Positions 27,864 through 38,219 of a DNA stretch of 64,000 nt are shown in pieces. The DNA is from Nostoc sp. 'Peltigera membranacea cyanobiont' 210A. GTDB taxonomy: Bacteria > Cyanobacteriota > Cyanobacteriia > Cyanobacteriales > Nostocaceae. The position numbers were made by a program, and so were the translations under genes. Location: assembly GCF_002246015.1 (NCBI RefSeq), contig NZ_NOLJ01000002.1, positions 31,160 to 95,159 of the forward strand. The letters are read 5' to 3'. Under the pieces are notes generated by a model. It was not told the DNA's origin. It worked only from the letters and a program-made list of their open reading frames with translations, and did no database searches. Position 1 is the first letter of the stretch. Each line of letters opens with the position of its first letter.

Positions 27864-28416
27864 AGTTCAAGGGCAACAAGTAAAATATGCCAATTTTGCT
27901 GTGTATTACGCAAATACACTTAAATTAGCAGGGGTGATTCAATTAATCAACCTTTTTAACAATAGTTATTTCTTCTTGTGGGATGGGCGTCTCGCCCGTC
28001 CTGGGGCGGGCAAGATGCCCACCGCACAAGAGTATTTAAGACAGAATAAAACTGCTGTAAGTCTTTCTAGTAGGGCTGGGGAGTGTGGAAATAGAAAAAG
28101 CGATCGCATCCTCGCTTTCCAAAATTCCTTAGTGTTACACTGTAGTCAATATCAAACCTCATTACAACTCCAGCGAGATAGCTCAAATGAAGTAGTACCA
28201 AACACCTGTTGCGCCAAAGCAACAAATGTCAACGAAGAATAAATGCAACTAGTTTGACAGGGTTACTTCACATAGTCATGCACTAAAAATATTGTCATCA
28301 CTCCTATCTACATAGAACCGCTTGACGAGTGTCTGCGGCTGAGTTTTTTTAAGTCTAATCTACCCACAGCTTTTGTAAATACGCGGGTGGATTTTGCGAA
28401 TTGAGGTTTGAAAAAA
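27864..28416. other. Intergenic region with a palindromic repeat
   Basis: A palindrome at 27977-28028 has arms TGTGGGATGGGCGTCTCGCC and GGGCAAGATGCCCACCGCAC (18 of 22 bases pair), a repeat type seen widely in cyanobacterial spacers. No gene is supported; an ORF through it is an artefact of the repeat. The ABC-F gene promoter must lie near 28300-28400. Confidence 0.5.
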
Positions 28417-30030
28417 ATGCCGAAAAAATCAATATTATTAGCTGAGAATTTAGCCTATAATCTCAGCATAGATAGAACTTTATTTCAAGGAATTCATGTG
28501 AGTATTGAGGCGGGCGATCGCATTGCTTTAGTTGGTCGCAACGGAATAGGAAAATCAACCCTACTCAAGATACTTGCAAGTCAACTCAGCCCCAATACAG
28601 GCTCAGTTTTGCGTCATGGTATGGTCTATTATTTGCCACAGATCAGCACTATCAGACAAGAAATTACAGCAGAGACAGTGCTTAATTTTTTGATTTCTAT
28701 CTCTGATGAATGGTGGAATATTGAGGAGATTTTACAAACACAATTTCACACCAACCTTGACCTTTCACTACCAATTACTAACTTGAGTGGTGGAGAACTT
28801 ACTAAACTATTTCTGGCAATCGGTTTAGCTCAAGAACCAAACTTGCTATTACTTGATGAGCCAACAAATCACATGGATTTGCAAGCGTTAGAAAGCTTAA
28901 AGCAGTTTCTTCAAGATTTTACGGGTGCTTTTGTAATTGTCTCGCATAAGCCTTTTTTCTTAGATCAAGTGACAGATTTCACCTGGGAACTTACACCTGC
29001 TGGCGTGAAAGTATATGGCGGTAATTTCTCACACTATCGAGAACAGAAAGAAATAGAGTTAGAGGTAGCATTGCGATCGCACGAAGCCGCCAGAAAGGAA
29101 CTCAAACGTACCCAAGCCACAGCGATGCAAGAACAGCAACGCGCAGCCCAATCTAATCGCAACGGTCGCGCCAAGTTTCTAAATGGTAGTATTGATAGAA
29201 TGGCCGCAGGACTGATTAAAACCAAAGCTGAAGTGTCTACCGGAACTGCGAAGAAGAAACATGAAGCAGCAGTAGCAAAGGCTAATCAAAAGGTTGCAGA
29301 GACGAAGATCAAAACTACGAAAGTAACAAGTATTCAGCTAGAAGAAAAAAATCAAAAGCGCCGAAATCTAATTAATATCCAGGGTACAAATCTTAGGATA
29401 TCAGAGCGTCTATTGATTCAAAATATTCAACTGCATATATCATCTGGCGATCGCATAGCCATGATCGGCGCAAACGGTTCTGGTAAATCGAGTTTGGTCA
29501 AAGCAATTTTGGGGATGGAAAACCAAACGGCGGTTTTAGAATCAGGTGAAGTTTTGCTCACACCAGCGATGAAAGCTGTATATCTCGATCAAACCTATGA
29601 ATTGATAAATCGCCGATACACAATTCTGGAAAATATGCAAGCTGCCAATCCTAATCTCAGTTATCAGCTTTTGCGTCAACAACTAGGACACTTTCTCTTT
29701 AAATATGATCGCGTTCACAAAAGCGCTTCTGTATTGAGTGGAGGTGAATTAGCAAGATTAGCGATCGCTATGATTAGTATCTCAGAAATCGATCTGTTGA
29801 TTCTCGATGAGCCAACTAATAACCTGGATATTGAAACTGTTGAACAAATGGTAGTAGGTATCAATGATTACCAAGGAACGCTTTGGGTAATTTCACACGA
29901 TATCGATTTCCTCAGCCGGATTAACATTACCCAAGGTTTCAAATTGAGGGAACAAACTTTGCAAATGACAACTTATTTACCGAGTACACCAGAGCAATAT
30001 TATCGAGAGTTGCTGGAATGCGATCAATAA
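28417..30030 (+). CDS. ABC-F family ATPase
   Basis: A soluble protein of 537 residues with two ABC domains and no membrane part, as in ribosome-acting ABC-F factors. Domain 1: Walker A GRNGIGKST, signature LSGGELTKL, Walker B LLLLDEPTNHMD. A charged interdomain linker (about 205-305, rich in E, K, Q) follows, then domain 2: GANGSGKSS, LSGGELARLAIAM, LLILDEPTNNLD. The signature and DEPTN motifs are complete, so it should hydrolyse ATP. The short linker and divergence from EttA/Uup suggest a specialised factor, perhaps antibiotic tolerance or stalled-ribosome rescue. The ATG at 28417 has GAGG 9 bases upstream; no leader-peptide attenuator was recognised. Confidence 0.85.
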   Translation: MPKKSILLAENLAYNLSIDRTLFQGIHVSIEAGDRIALVGRNGIGKSTLLKILASQLSPNTGSVLRHGMVYYLPQISTIRQEITAETVLNFLISISDEWWNIEEILQTQFHTNLDLSLPITNLSGGELTKLFLAIGLAQEPNLLLLDEPTNHMDLQALESLKQFLQDFTGAFVIVSHKPFFLDQVTDFTWELTPAGVKVYGGNFSHYREQKEIELEVALRSHEAARKELKRTQATAMQEQQRAAQSNRNGRAKFLNGSIDRMAAGLIKTKAEVSTGTAKKKHEAAVAKANQKVAETKIKTTKVTSIQLEEKNQKRRNLINIQGTNLRISERLLIQNIQLHISSGDRIAMIGANGSGKSSLVKAILGMENQTAVLESGEVLLTPAMKAVYLDQTYELINRRYTILENMQAANPNLSYQLLRQQLGHFLFKYDRVHKSASVLSGGELARLAIAMISISEIDLLILDEPTNNLDIETVEQMVVGINDYQGTLWVISHDIDFLSRINITQGFKLREQTLQMTTYLPSTPEQYYRELLECDQ

Positions 30031-30126
30031 AGCGATCGCCTCATGTAAATTTCTAGCTCAACAATAGAAGCCGCAAAGCATACAGGCAAGTTATAATTCT
30101 CTTGCGGTGCAACGTAACAAAAATTT

Positions 30127-30453
30127 ATGAGTAATCCCCTTGTGCAAGCCTTTTTCGTAGGCAGAGCGGTAGCAGAAGTAGTTAATGAGCGTTTAGAGGT
30201 CGCCTTGACCGATGCTTTGAGCGATCTGGGCAAATTTGATGCAGAAGCTAGAGAGCAGCTGCGCCAGTTTACAGAAGAAGTCCTAGAGCGGGCAAATCGG
30301 GCAGCAGAATCAGCTAATGCTGGTGAAGCTACTGCAAGTAGTGGGCAAGCCAGTTCTGATTCCGGTGACTTGCAAGCAGATATTGACGAATTAAGAGCAG
30401 AAATTGCCCTGTTACGAACAGAATTGCAACATTATCGCCGAGCTTCTGCATAA
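30127..30453 (+). CDS. Conserved cyanobacterial DUF6825-like protein
   Basis: A 108-residue soluble protein beginning [19 protein letters not shown]. The first 65 residues are helical and well ordered ([20 protein letters not shown]), followed by a Gly/Ser/Ala-rich linker (about 65-80) and a coiled-coil end ([16 protein letters not shown]). The pattern is that of a family shared by cyanobacteria and plastids (I believe DUF6825); function unknown. A dispersed repeat follows it directly. Confidence 0.65.
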   Translation: MSNPLVQAFFVGRAVAEVVNERLEVALTDALSDLGKFDAEAREQLRQFTEEVLERANRAAESANAGEATASSGQASSDSGDLQADIDELRAEIALLRTELQHYRRASA

Positions 30454-30507
30454 ATTTTAGTCATTAGTCATTAGTCATTAGTCATTGGTAAAAAATTATG
30501 TACAAAT

Positions 30508-30571
30508 GACATAGACGCGCCAGCGGCTACTCTACGAGTTCTCCGAAGGAGTACCCGCAGGGTAGGACAAA
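30508..30571. repeat. 64-bp dispersed repeat, copy 1 (upstream of the AarF/PP2C pair)
   Basis: It starts GACATAGACGCGCCAGCGGC and ends GGGTAGGACAAA, and is identical to 33152-33215. The inner part TACTCTACGAG/CTCCGAAGGAGTA can form a hairpin. It is embedded in TTAGTCA heptamers (30459-30490). Confidence 0.9.
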
Positions 30572-30663
30572 TGACAAAGGACACTTAAGAAAAAAACAGT
30601 TTAGGAATCAGAGTGTCTTTTCTTCCAAGTGATTCGGTCGCAAACCAACGGTAAACAAAGTAT

Positions 30664-32349
30664 ATGGAACAAGGTTATTCAGAGAAGGCATACCGTTGGA
30701 ATCGGGAAAAATACTCTAGCAAACGGCGTTTTGTGGACATTTGGTCTTTTGTCTTGACCTTATTGTTCAAACTTTGGCTATACAACAAATCTTGGAGTTA
30801 TCCAGGTGGTGTGACTGATGTAAAGCAAGCCGCAAGACGCAAAACCCAAGCGGTCTGGATTCGCAGTACTCTACTAGATTTAGGGCCAACCTTTATCAAA
30901 GTTGGGCAACTGTTTTCTACCCGTGCAGATATATTCCCTGGTGAATATGTAGAAGAACTAGCCAAGTTACAAGACAAAGTACCGGCATTTAGCTATGAGC
31001 AAGTAGAAGCGATCGTTGAGAAAGAACTAGGCAAGAAAATTCCTGAACTTTTCCATAATTTTGAACCTATTCCCTTAGCTGCTGCTAGCTTGGGGCAAGT
31101 ACACAAAGCTGTACTACATAGTGGAGAATCAGTTGTTGTCAAGGTGCAACGTCCTGGACTAAAGAAGTTATTTGAAATAGATTTACAGATTCTCAAAGGA
31201 ATTACCCGCTACTTTCAAAACCATCCCAAATGGGGACGGGGACGCGATTGGTTGGGTATTTATGAAGAATGTTGTCGCATTCTTTGGGAAGAAATTGATT
31301 ATCTTAACGAAGGTCGTAACGCTGATACTTTTCGCCGTAACTTTCGGGGCTACGATTGGGTGAACGTCCCCAGAATATACTGGCGTTACGCTACTTCCAG
31401 AGTGCTGACTTTAGAATATCTCCCTGGAATTAAAATTAGCCAATATGAAGCTTTAGAAGCAGCGGGTTTAGATCGAAAAGCGATCGCTCGTCAAGGCGCT
31501 CAAGCCTATTTAATTCAGTTGCTCAATAGTGGCTTTTTTCACGCTGATCCCCACCCAGGCAATATTGCCGTTAGTGGAAGTGGGGCTTTAATATTCTACG
31601 ATTTTGGCATGATGGGGCGGATTAAAGCCAATGTCCGCGAAGGATTGATGCAAACCCTGTTTGGTATTGCCCAAAAAGACGGCGATCGCGTTGTCCAGTC
31701 TCTGATCGATTTAGGCGCGATCGCCCCAACGGATGATATAGGACCAGTACGGCGTTCCGTGCAGTACATGCTCGATCATTTCATGGATAAGCCCTTTGAA
31801 AACCAATCAGTCGCGGCAATCAGTGACGACCTTTACGAAATAGCTTATAATCAGCCATTTAGATTTCCAGCAACTTTCACTTTTGTGATGCGAGCCTTTT
31901 CTACCTTAGAAGGGGTAGGCAAAGGCTTAGATCCAGAGTTTAACTTTATGGAAGTTGCCAAACCGTATGCAATGCAACTTATGACTGATATGAATGGTTC
32001 TGAGGGGAATAGCTTTCTTAACGAATTAAGTCGCCAAGCAGCTCAGGTAAGTAGTACTGCCTTTGGTCTACCACGTAGATTAGAGGATACACTGGAGAAG
32101 CTAGAGCAGGGAGACATGCGCTTGCGCGTTCGGTCTATAGAAACCGAACGCCTGCTGCGGCGACAGAGTAGTATTCAGCTCTCAATAAGCTATGCTCTGT
32201 TAATCAGCGGTTTCACGCTTTCAGCTACTATTTTAGTGGTTAAGGATTATGTATGGTTGGCACTGCTGCCTGGTTTAATTGCAGCGGCGCTTTCAGCGAT
32301 CATGATCCGATTACTTTTACGCCTCGACCGTTACGATCGTATGTATTAA
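30664..32349 (+). CDS. AarF/ABC1/UbiB-type atypical kinase
   Basis: A member of the ABC1/ADCK atypical kinase family, 561 residues. The KxGQ motif is in FIKVGQLFSTRADIFPGEY near 79-97, the ATP-binding alanine-rich segment in PLAAASLGQVHKA near 137-149, and HADPHPGNIAV near 298-308 carries the catalytic loop. Two C-terminal membrane helices follow (about 505-550). Family roles include ubiquinone/plastoquinone and tocopherol metabolism in membranes; in cyanobacteria prenylquinone homeostasis is the likely field. A PP2C phosphatase gene follows after 16 bp, an unusual kinase/phosphatase pairing that suggests an operon. Confidence 0.9.
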   Translation: MEQGYSEKAYRWNREKYSSKRRFVDIWSFVLTLLFKLWLYNKSWSYPGGVTDVKQAARRKTQAVWIRSTLLDLGPTFIKVGQLFSTRADIFPGEYVEELAKLQDKVPAFSYEQVEAIVEKELGKKIPELFHNFEPIPLAAASLGQVHKAVLHSGESVVVKVQRPGLKKLFEIDLQILKGITRYFQNHPKWGRGRDWLGIYEECCRILWEEIDYLNEGRNADTFRRNFRGYDWVNVPRIYWRYATSRVLTLEYLPGIKISQYEALEAAGLDRKAIARQGAQAYLIQLLNSGFFHADPHPGNIAVSGSGALIFYDFGMMGRIKANVREGLMQTLFGIAQKDGDRVVQSLIDLGAIAPTDDIGPVRRSVQYMLDHFMDKPFENQSVAAISDDLYEIAYNQPFRFPATFTFVMRAFSTLEGVGKGLDPEFNFMEVAKPYAMQLMTDMNGSEGNSFLNELSRQAAQVSSTAFGLPRRLEDTLEKLEQGDMRLRVRSIETERLLRRQSSIQLSISYALLISGFTLSATILVVKDYVWLALLPGLIAAALSAIMIRLLLRLDRYDRMY

Positions 32350-32365
32350 TTGTTGCAAAAAAATT

Positions 32366-33103
32366 ATGAAACTTAATTTCACGGGTTTTAGCGATCCGGG
32401 ACTTATTCGTTCTAATAATCAGGATGCCTACTATATAGACCCAGAAGGGCGGTTTTTTGTTGTCGCCGATGGCATGGGTGGTCATGCCGGAGGTGAGGAG
32501 GCAAGTCGGATTGCTACTGGAGAAATTCAGGCGTATTTGGTAGCAAATTGGGAAACTTCTAAGTCATCTCAAGAGTTGCTAGAGCAAGCTTTGTGGGGTG
32601 CCAATGAAGCAATTTTGCAGGATCAGCAAAATCATCCCGAACGCGCCGACATGGGGACAACAGTTGTAGCAGTGATTTTTCGCTCTCCAGAGTCGCCTTG
32701 GTGCGCTCATGTTGGCGATTCCCGGCTGTATCGCTTCCGAGAGTCGCACTTAGAACAGGTAACGGAAGACCACACTTGGGTAGCACGAGCAATCAAAATT
32801 GGTGACATCACCTTAGATGAAGCACGATTACATCCTTTTCGTCATGTATTATCGCGCTGTTTGGGGCGCGAAGACTTGCATCAAATTGATGTGCAACCAC
32901 TAGATGTAAAAGTTGGCGATCGCTTGCTGTTATGTAGTGATGGTCTTACAGAAGAACTTGTCGAGCAGAAGATTGCTAACTGCCTCCAAAATAGTCCTTG
33001 GCTTGATAAAGCCGCCATCTCTCTTGTTGAGGCTGCCAAAGAGCATGGAGGGCACGATAACATCACAGTTGTCATCGTCTCGCTTGAAGAAAATAGTCAT
33101 TAA
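32366..33103 (+). CDS. PP2C-type protein phosphatase
   Basis: A Stp1-like serine/threonine phosphatase of 245 residues. The metal-binding motifs are intact: DPGLIRSNNQDAYY (8-21), VADGMGGHAGGEEAS (34-48), GTTVVAVIF, then HVGDSRLYRF, LLLCSDGLTEEL and, near the end, HDNITVVIV. The protein would be cytoplasmic with no regulatory domain. It sits 16 bp behind the AarF-type kinase gene, so the pair could act on a shared target; this is inference from spacing. Confidence 0.92.
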   Translation: MKLNFTGFSDPGLIRSNNQDAYYIDPEGRFFVVADGMGGHAGGEEASRIATGEIQAYLVANWETSKSSQELLEQALWGANEAILQDQQNHPERADMGTTVVAVIFRSPESPWCAHVGDSRLYRFRESHLEQVTEDHTWVARAIKIGDITLDEARLHPFRHVLSRCLGREDLHQIDVQPLDVKVGDRLLLCSDGLTEELVEQKIANCLQNSPWLDKAAISLVEAAKEHGGHDNITVVIVSLEENSH

Positions 33104-33151
33104 TTATTAGTCATTAGTCGATGCTTAGTAACTTTAAACAATATGACTAAG

Positions 33152-33215
33152 GACATAGACGCGCCAGCGGCTACTCTACGAGTTCTCCGAAGGAGTACCC
33201 GCAGGGTAGGACAAA
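33152..33215. repeat. 64-bp dispersed repeat, copy 2 (downstream of the AarF/PP2C pair)
   Basis: Identical over 64 bases and in the same orientation as 30508-30571, so the two copies flank the kinase/phosphatase pair as direct repeats. Confidence 0.9.
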
Positions 33216-33291
33216 GGAAAAATCTGGTAAATATACTCAGTAATTTGTTCAGCGTGAGCATTTTTCCTTTTTACAATTTGATACAAATATT

Positions 33292-33323
33292 TTTAGCCTC
33301 TAAAATGACCTAAAGAGGCTAAA
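33292..33323. terminator. Hairpin, possible bidirectional terminator
   Basis: TTTAGCCTCT (33292-33301) pairs perfectly with AGAGGCTAAA (33314-33323) around a 12-nt loop; a T-rich tract lies on the left side. It may end the AarF/PP2C transcript. Confidence 0.6.
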
Positions 33324-33743
33324 TTTGTATAAATTGGTAAATTGACATCTTGCACGTAATAAGGTAAAGCGACTATAATTCACGCTTATTACCATTAATT
33401 CCCCAACCTCCTTAAAATTTCTGTCCTCCGAAGCTTCTTCCACGCTTGGGGAGACAACATCTTAGGCTTTTTAAACACAAGACTAAGACGGGTTTTGCAT
33501 AGCACTAAATATTTTCTTTAAAGGAGATTTGTGCAAAGCAGAAAGGAATTAGGGAAGTAGTTATACCTATCTAAGACCAAATAGACCTTATTTTCCGGAA
33601 TATGGTTCAGCTGACTTGGGTGGTATATCAGTAGGATTAGGTGCAAGATATCAGAGCAGAAAAAGTCCACACTTTGGATGTGGGCAATCTGTCAAACAAT
33701 TGTTATCTTTCGTAATACGGAGGAACAAATGTTGGACAGATAT

Positions 33744-33788
33744 AAGTCCAAATATTATCCCATTTGGACTTCTGTGAGCGATATCACC
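33744..33788 (+). promoter_or_regulatory. Inverted repeat and CRP-like site upstream of nblA
   Basis: A perfect 10-bp inverted repeat AAGTCCAAAT / ATTTGGACTT (33744-33753 and 33762-33771) is followed 1 base later by TGTGA-N6-TCACC (33773-33788), close to the CRP consensus TGTGA-N6-TCACA. The nblA ATG is 30 bp downstream. The first element could be an operator or an RNA stem in the leader; binding by a CRP/NtcA-family regulator is inference. Confidence 0.5.
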
Positions 33789-33817
33789 TTTACGCGTTGT
33801 TTTTTCGGAGTAAATTT

Positions 33818-34015
33818 ATGAATCAACCAATGAAACTATCCTTGGAACAGCAATTCAGCATCTGCTCATTTTCCACTCAGGTGCAGAATATGAGCCACGA
33901 GCAAGCTAAAGACTTTTTAGTAAAGCTCTATGAGCAAATGGTCGTGCGCGAGGCAACTTATCAAGAACTTCTGAAGCATCAGTGGGGCTTAGATTCAGGT
34001 TCCACTATGGCATAG
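33818..34015 (+). CDS. nblA: Phycobilisome degradation protein NblA
   Basis: NblA is a small adaptor that brings Clp protease to phycobilisomes during nitrogen or sulphur starvation. The 65-residue product is typical: MNQPMKLSLEQQFSICSF, then QAKDFLVKLYEQMVVRE and LLKHQWGL, forming the two-helix dimer. Start ATG 33818 has GGAG 7 bases upstream; a longer frame from 33764 has no family support. Regulatory dyads lie just upstream. Confidence 0.96.
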   Translation: MNQPMKLSLEQQFSICSFSTQVQNMSHEQAKDFLVKLYEQMVVREATYQELLKHQWGLDSGSTMA

Positions 34016-34475
34016 AGTCGTTCTAATGTCGCAGTGGGCGACCTCCTTCTCTTGCTTTGGTTCCAAGGAGGAAAAGAGCTGGGGATGTCGGGGCGTCAAC
34101 TTCGATAAGTAATTCCACAAGATGATGCAAAAGTTCAATTCACGAAATTAACCAAGAATGAGTAAACATTGTCTACGGCATATCTGCTGAAGTCTAGACT
34201 AACTTTAGCATTGCAAGCTAAATCCGTTGTTTGCTTTAGCCAAACTTCTTGTTGTTTCGTCTAGCGGGGGAATCACACCTGCATAAATTGACAATTTACT
34301 GGAATCTTTGCACAGGAAGATTTAGAGATAATTCGGATACCACTGCTTTAGCAGCTTAGTGATTTCACTCTTTATACATATAACTAGAAGTTACATCTTT
34401 ATATATCTTTTGTTTATAAAACGTTACATTCTGGGAGCGACCACCTATAAAACACGTAACATAAAGAAATTATGC
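34016..34475. other. Intergenic region after nblA
   Basis: It contains a hairpin CCTCCTT / AAGGAGG (34042-34048 and 34065-34071) that may end the nblA message, and otherwise AT-rich DNA without a recognised gene or repeat. Confidence 0.45.
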
Positions 34476-36032
<1,557 letters not shown>

Positions 36033-36407
36033 AGAAAATTCGACTCCAAAAGCAGGTTGTAAATGTTTGGGAGGACAAGTGCATTCAAAAATTGTGGTGT
36101 AGTTTTAGTTTGCCCAATTTTGACTAATGCGCTATCACTCTTAGCATCTCCTCTTCTCTACGAGACGTTGCTTTGTATTGGGAGAAGACGGCGCTAGTTT
36201 GGCTACACGAAACCTTACCTACCTTTGTACGGTTAACAAACCTTTAAATTCGCATTAGTCCAAGGAGGTAGGCTTTGTTTGTGTAATAGCGAATTATATT
36301 CGCCCAATAGTTTTAAAACATTTTCTGATTACCTAACAATCTTTTTAACCTTCCAGCTAATTCTTACTATGTAAGGATGCATTATTTATTGATAAAACTG
36401 TAATATC
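36033..36407. other. Intergenic region with degenerate repeat
   Basis: A CTCTACGAGACGTTGC-type dispersed repeat lies around 36153-36172. The rest is AT-rich; it should hold the kinase gene promoter near its left end. Confidence 0.4.
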
Positions 36408-37421
36408 CTAAGTGGTAGTTTTTCGTTTTTTCTGTTGGTTAGGATATATATCAAAACTTGATTTATTATTCATCACATAGTATTGAATTCGACGTTCGAT
36501 AATACTATTGAGTCGGGACATAAAATCATAAAAGAAACCGGGATTTTTCCTAATTTCTGTGAATGCTGTTAACCATTTTCCTTGTTTTATGGGTTCTACA
36601 ACTTGAAGATAAGCTAGATTTTTCTTATAGACTGAGAGATTATAAGATAGAGCACGCATTAGAGCAGGATTTTTTTTCACAATGTCTTGTTGCATGAAAT
36701 AGATAGCAGCTTTGCAAGATTGATTGAGACGTGGTAATTGGCTTTGATATACAAGAGAACCAGGGCGTGAACGGTAGAAATAATAGGGTTTTGGTTCAAT
36801 AAAAAACCTAGCTCCTTTAATTAAGCATTTCATATCAAGCCAAAAATCTTGACCCATCCTGATTTCATCATCGTACTCAATGCCGTGTTTAAGCAGGAAT
36901 TCTCGTTTGAATAGAGGCTTGCTTAGACCAAGATGCAATCCTGGTTCACCGAAGACATCAGTTTCTACAAAATAAACGATATCAATTTGGAAGATTTTAT
37001 CTATACGTTCTCCACTTTCTTGAATCAATGTACTCCAAGGAGATGTTGTACCGTCTTTGATAAAATAAACATCATCAGCAATCATGTCTGCATTTGTTTT
37101 ATTTGCCAGAGATACAAGCTTTTCCAATCTTTCGGGAGCATACCAATCATCTGAATCAAGTACAGCAATCCATTCTCCTTGGGCTGCTCTGAAGGCGCGA
37201 TTACGTGCCGCCGCCGCTCCAAGATTTTGCTGATTAACTATCACTTTGAGACGTTGATCGGTGAAACTTTTAGCGACTTCTACAGTTTTATCACTTGAGC
37301 CATCATCGACTATGATAACTTCAATGTCAGTGAGTGTTTGCTCTAAGGCTGACTCTATTGCCTTCCCAATATAACTTTCAGTATTGTAAGCAGGGATAAT
37401 AACGGAGACTTTAGGATTCAC
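36408..37421 (-). CDS. Family 2 glycosyltransferase
   Basis: A GT-A-fold inverting glycosyltransferase, 337 residues, starting at GTG 37421. The nucleotide-binding start KVSVIIPAYNTESYIGKAI, the strand IEVIIVDDGSSDKT (about 34-47), and the metal-binding DSDDW near 88-92 are all present. No membrane segment is visible; a basic C-terminal tail may touch the membrane. Typical roles are exopolysaccharide, glycolipid or O-antigen synthesis; the acceptor is unknown. No other polysaccharide gene is adjacent. Confidence 0.9.
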   Translation of the reverse strand: MNPKVSVIIPAYNTESYIGKAIESALEQTLTDIEVIIVDDGSSDKTVEVAKSFTDQRLKVIVNQQNLGAAAARNRAFRAAQGEWIAVLDSDDWYAPERLEKLVSLANKTNADMIADDVYFIKDGTTSPWSTLIQESGERIDKIFQIDIVYFVETDVFGEPGLHLGLSKPLFKREFLLKHGIEYDDEIRMGQDFWLDMKCLIKGARFFIEPKPYYFYRSRPGSLVYQSQLPRLNQSCKAAIYFMQQDIVKKNPALMRALSYNLSVYKKNLAYLQVVEPIKQGKWLTAFTEIRKNPGFFYDFMSRLNSIIERRIQYYVMNNKSSFDIYPNQQKKRKTTT

Positions 37422-37645
37422 GAAACTGAACTCCTGACTACATGGTTAGGTAAAATACTAAAATCCTGACCATAATTTGATCATTTCTTTTTTACTATAC
37501 AACTCAGTCGGTCAGTGAGAATAAACGATGAGTGGTTAAAGTTGGGCAGGACATATTAGGCGTTGGCAAACCAATGCGTTGCCAGAGTTTTTGAACGGCG
37601 GTTTTTAGCTTAGAAGAACAGCAAAGCGCTGAGGCAGCACTGCTT

Positions 37646-38092
37646 TTAAGCTGACTGACGCTCTAGGCTAGCTTCCATTGTGTTAGTCAAAAAATGACCA
37701 GCTAAGATACCACTACTGAGGTAATATGTATCTTGCGAAATCCGGTGTAGGGTTTCAAAGCCACTACGACGCTGACGATCGCCTAGTACCCAGTAACGCT
37801 GTACAATAGTATCCAGACCAATCCAGCCTTCGCCTTCAACCTGCCCCAAAATATTATGTTGTAGTAAAAAAGTATACTGACGCTCTCCATCATGCAACCG
37901 CCCTTTATATTGCAGAGAGATTTCAGAGCGATCGCTACCTGGGAAAATCAGTTTTGTGGCCATAGTAAACCAGTTATCTCGATTCCAAGCGACCAAGGTC
38001 ATACCCTTGACGCTGATTGGCATACCATTACGTTCTAGCCAATTTCCTTCCATTGCCCAGCGTCCTGGTTCCAATAAAAAAGTATGAGCCAC
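37646..38092 (-). CDS. Conserved cyanobacterial protein, beta-rich, unknown function
   Basis: A 148-residue protein starting at GTG 38092 (MAHTFLLEPGRWAMEGNW). The many aromatic residues and alternating pattern (SISLQYKGRL-like strands, RQYTFLLQHNILGQVEGEG) suggest a small lipocalin/THAP4-like beta-barrel. I do not assign a named family with certainty. A ligand-binding barrel is a possibility. Monocistronic between a glycosyltransferase and anmK. Confidence 0.65.
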   Translation of the reverse strand: MAHTFLLEPGRWAMEGNWLERNGMPISVKGMTLVAWNRDNWFTMATKLIFPGSDRSEISLQYKGRLHDGERQYTFLLQHNILGQVEGEGWIGLDTIVQRYWVLGDRQRRSGFETLHRISQDTYYLSSGILAGHFLTNTMEASLERQSA

Positions 38093-38219
38093 CTTTTATT
38101 CCCTGTCTTGCTCGAGTGCTGCCAAGACTATAGTTATAGCAGTGCTAAGTTACGAGTGCTGAGTTGCGAGTGAAGAATGAAGAAATTTTTTATCTTGTTT
38201 ATTGTTCCTGACTCAGAAT

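Larger units (their letters stand above)
33216..33817. other. Long upstream region of nblA
   Basis: About 600 bp without a convincing gene. It contains a hairpin at 33292-33323, a stretch at 33568-33777 that reads open in one frame (RPNRPYFPEYGSADLGG, then SVGLGARYQS) but lacks a start, and a cluster of dyads just before nblA (33744-33788). The region is long enough for several nitrogen- or sulphur-responsive promoters. Confidence 0.5.

Noticed and set aside
27901..28242. 113-residue plus-strand ORF upstream of the ABC-F gene
   Set aside because: It is opened by the GGGCGTCTCGCCCG palindromic repeat; its composition is not protein-like.
28300..28416. Leader-peptide attenuator before the ABC-F gene
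   Set aside because: Only a 4-bp stem (CCGC/GCGG) before a T-run and no short leader ORF with its own ribosome binding site.
33568..33777. Open frame RPNRPYFPEYGSADLGG upstream of nblA
   Set aside because: No start codon in frame and no family resemblance; at most a remnant.
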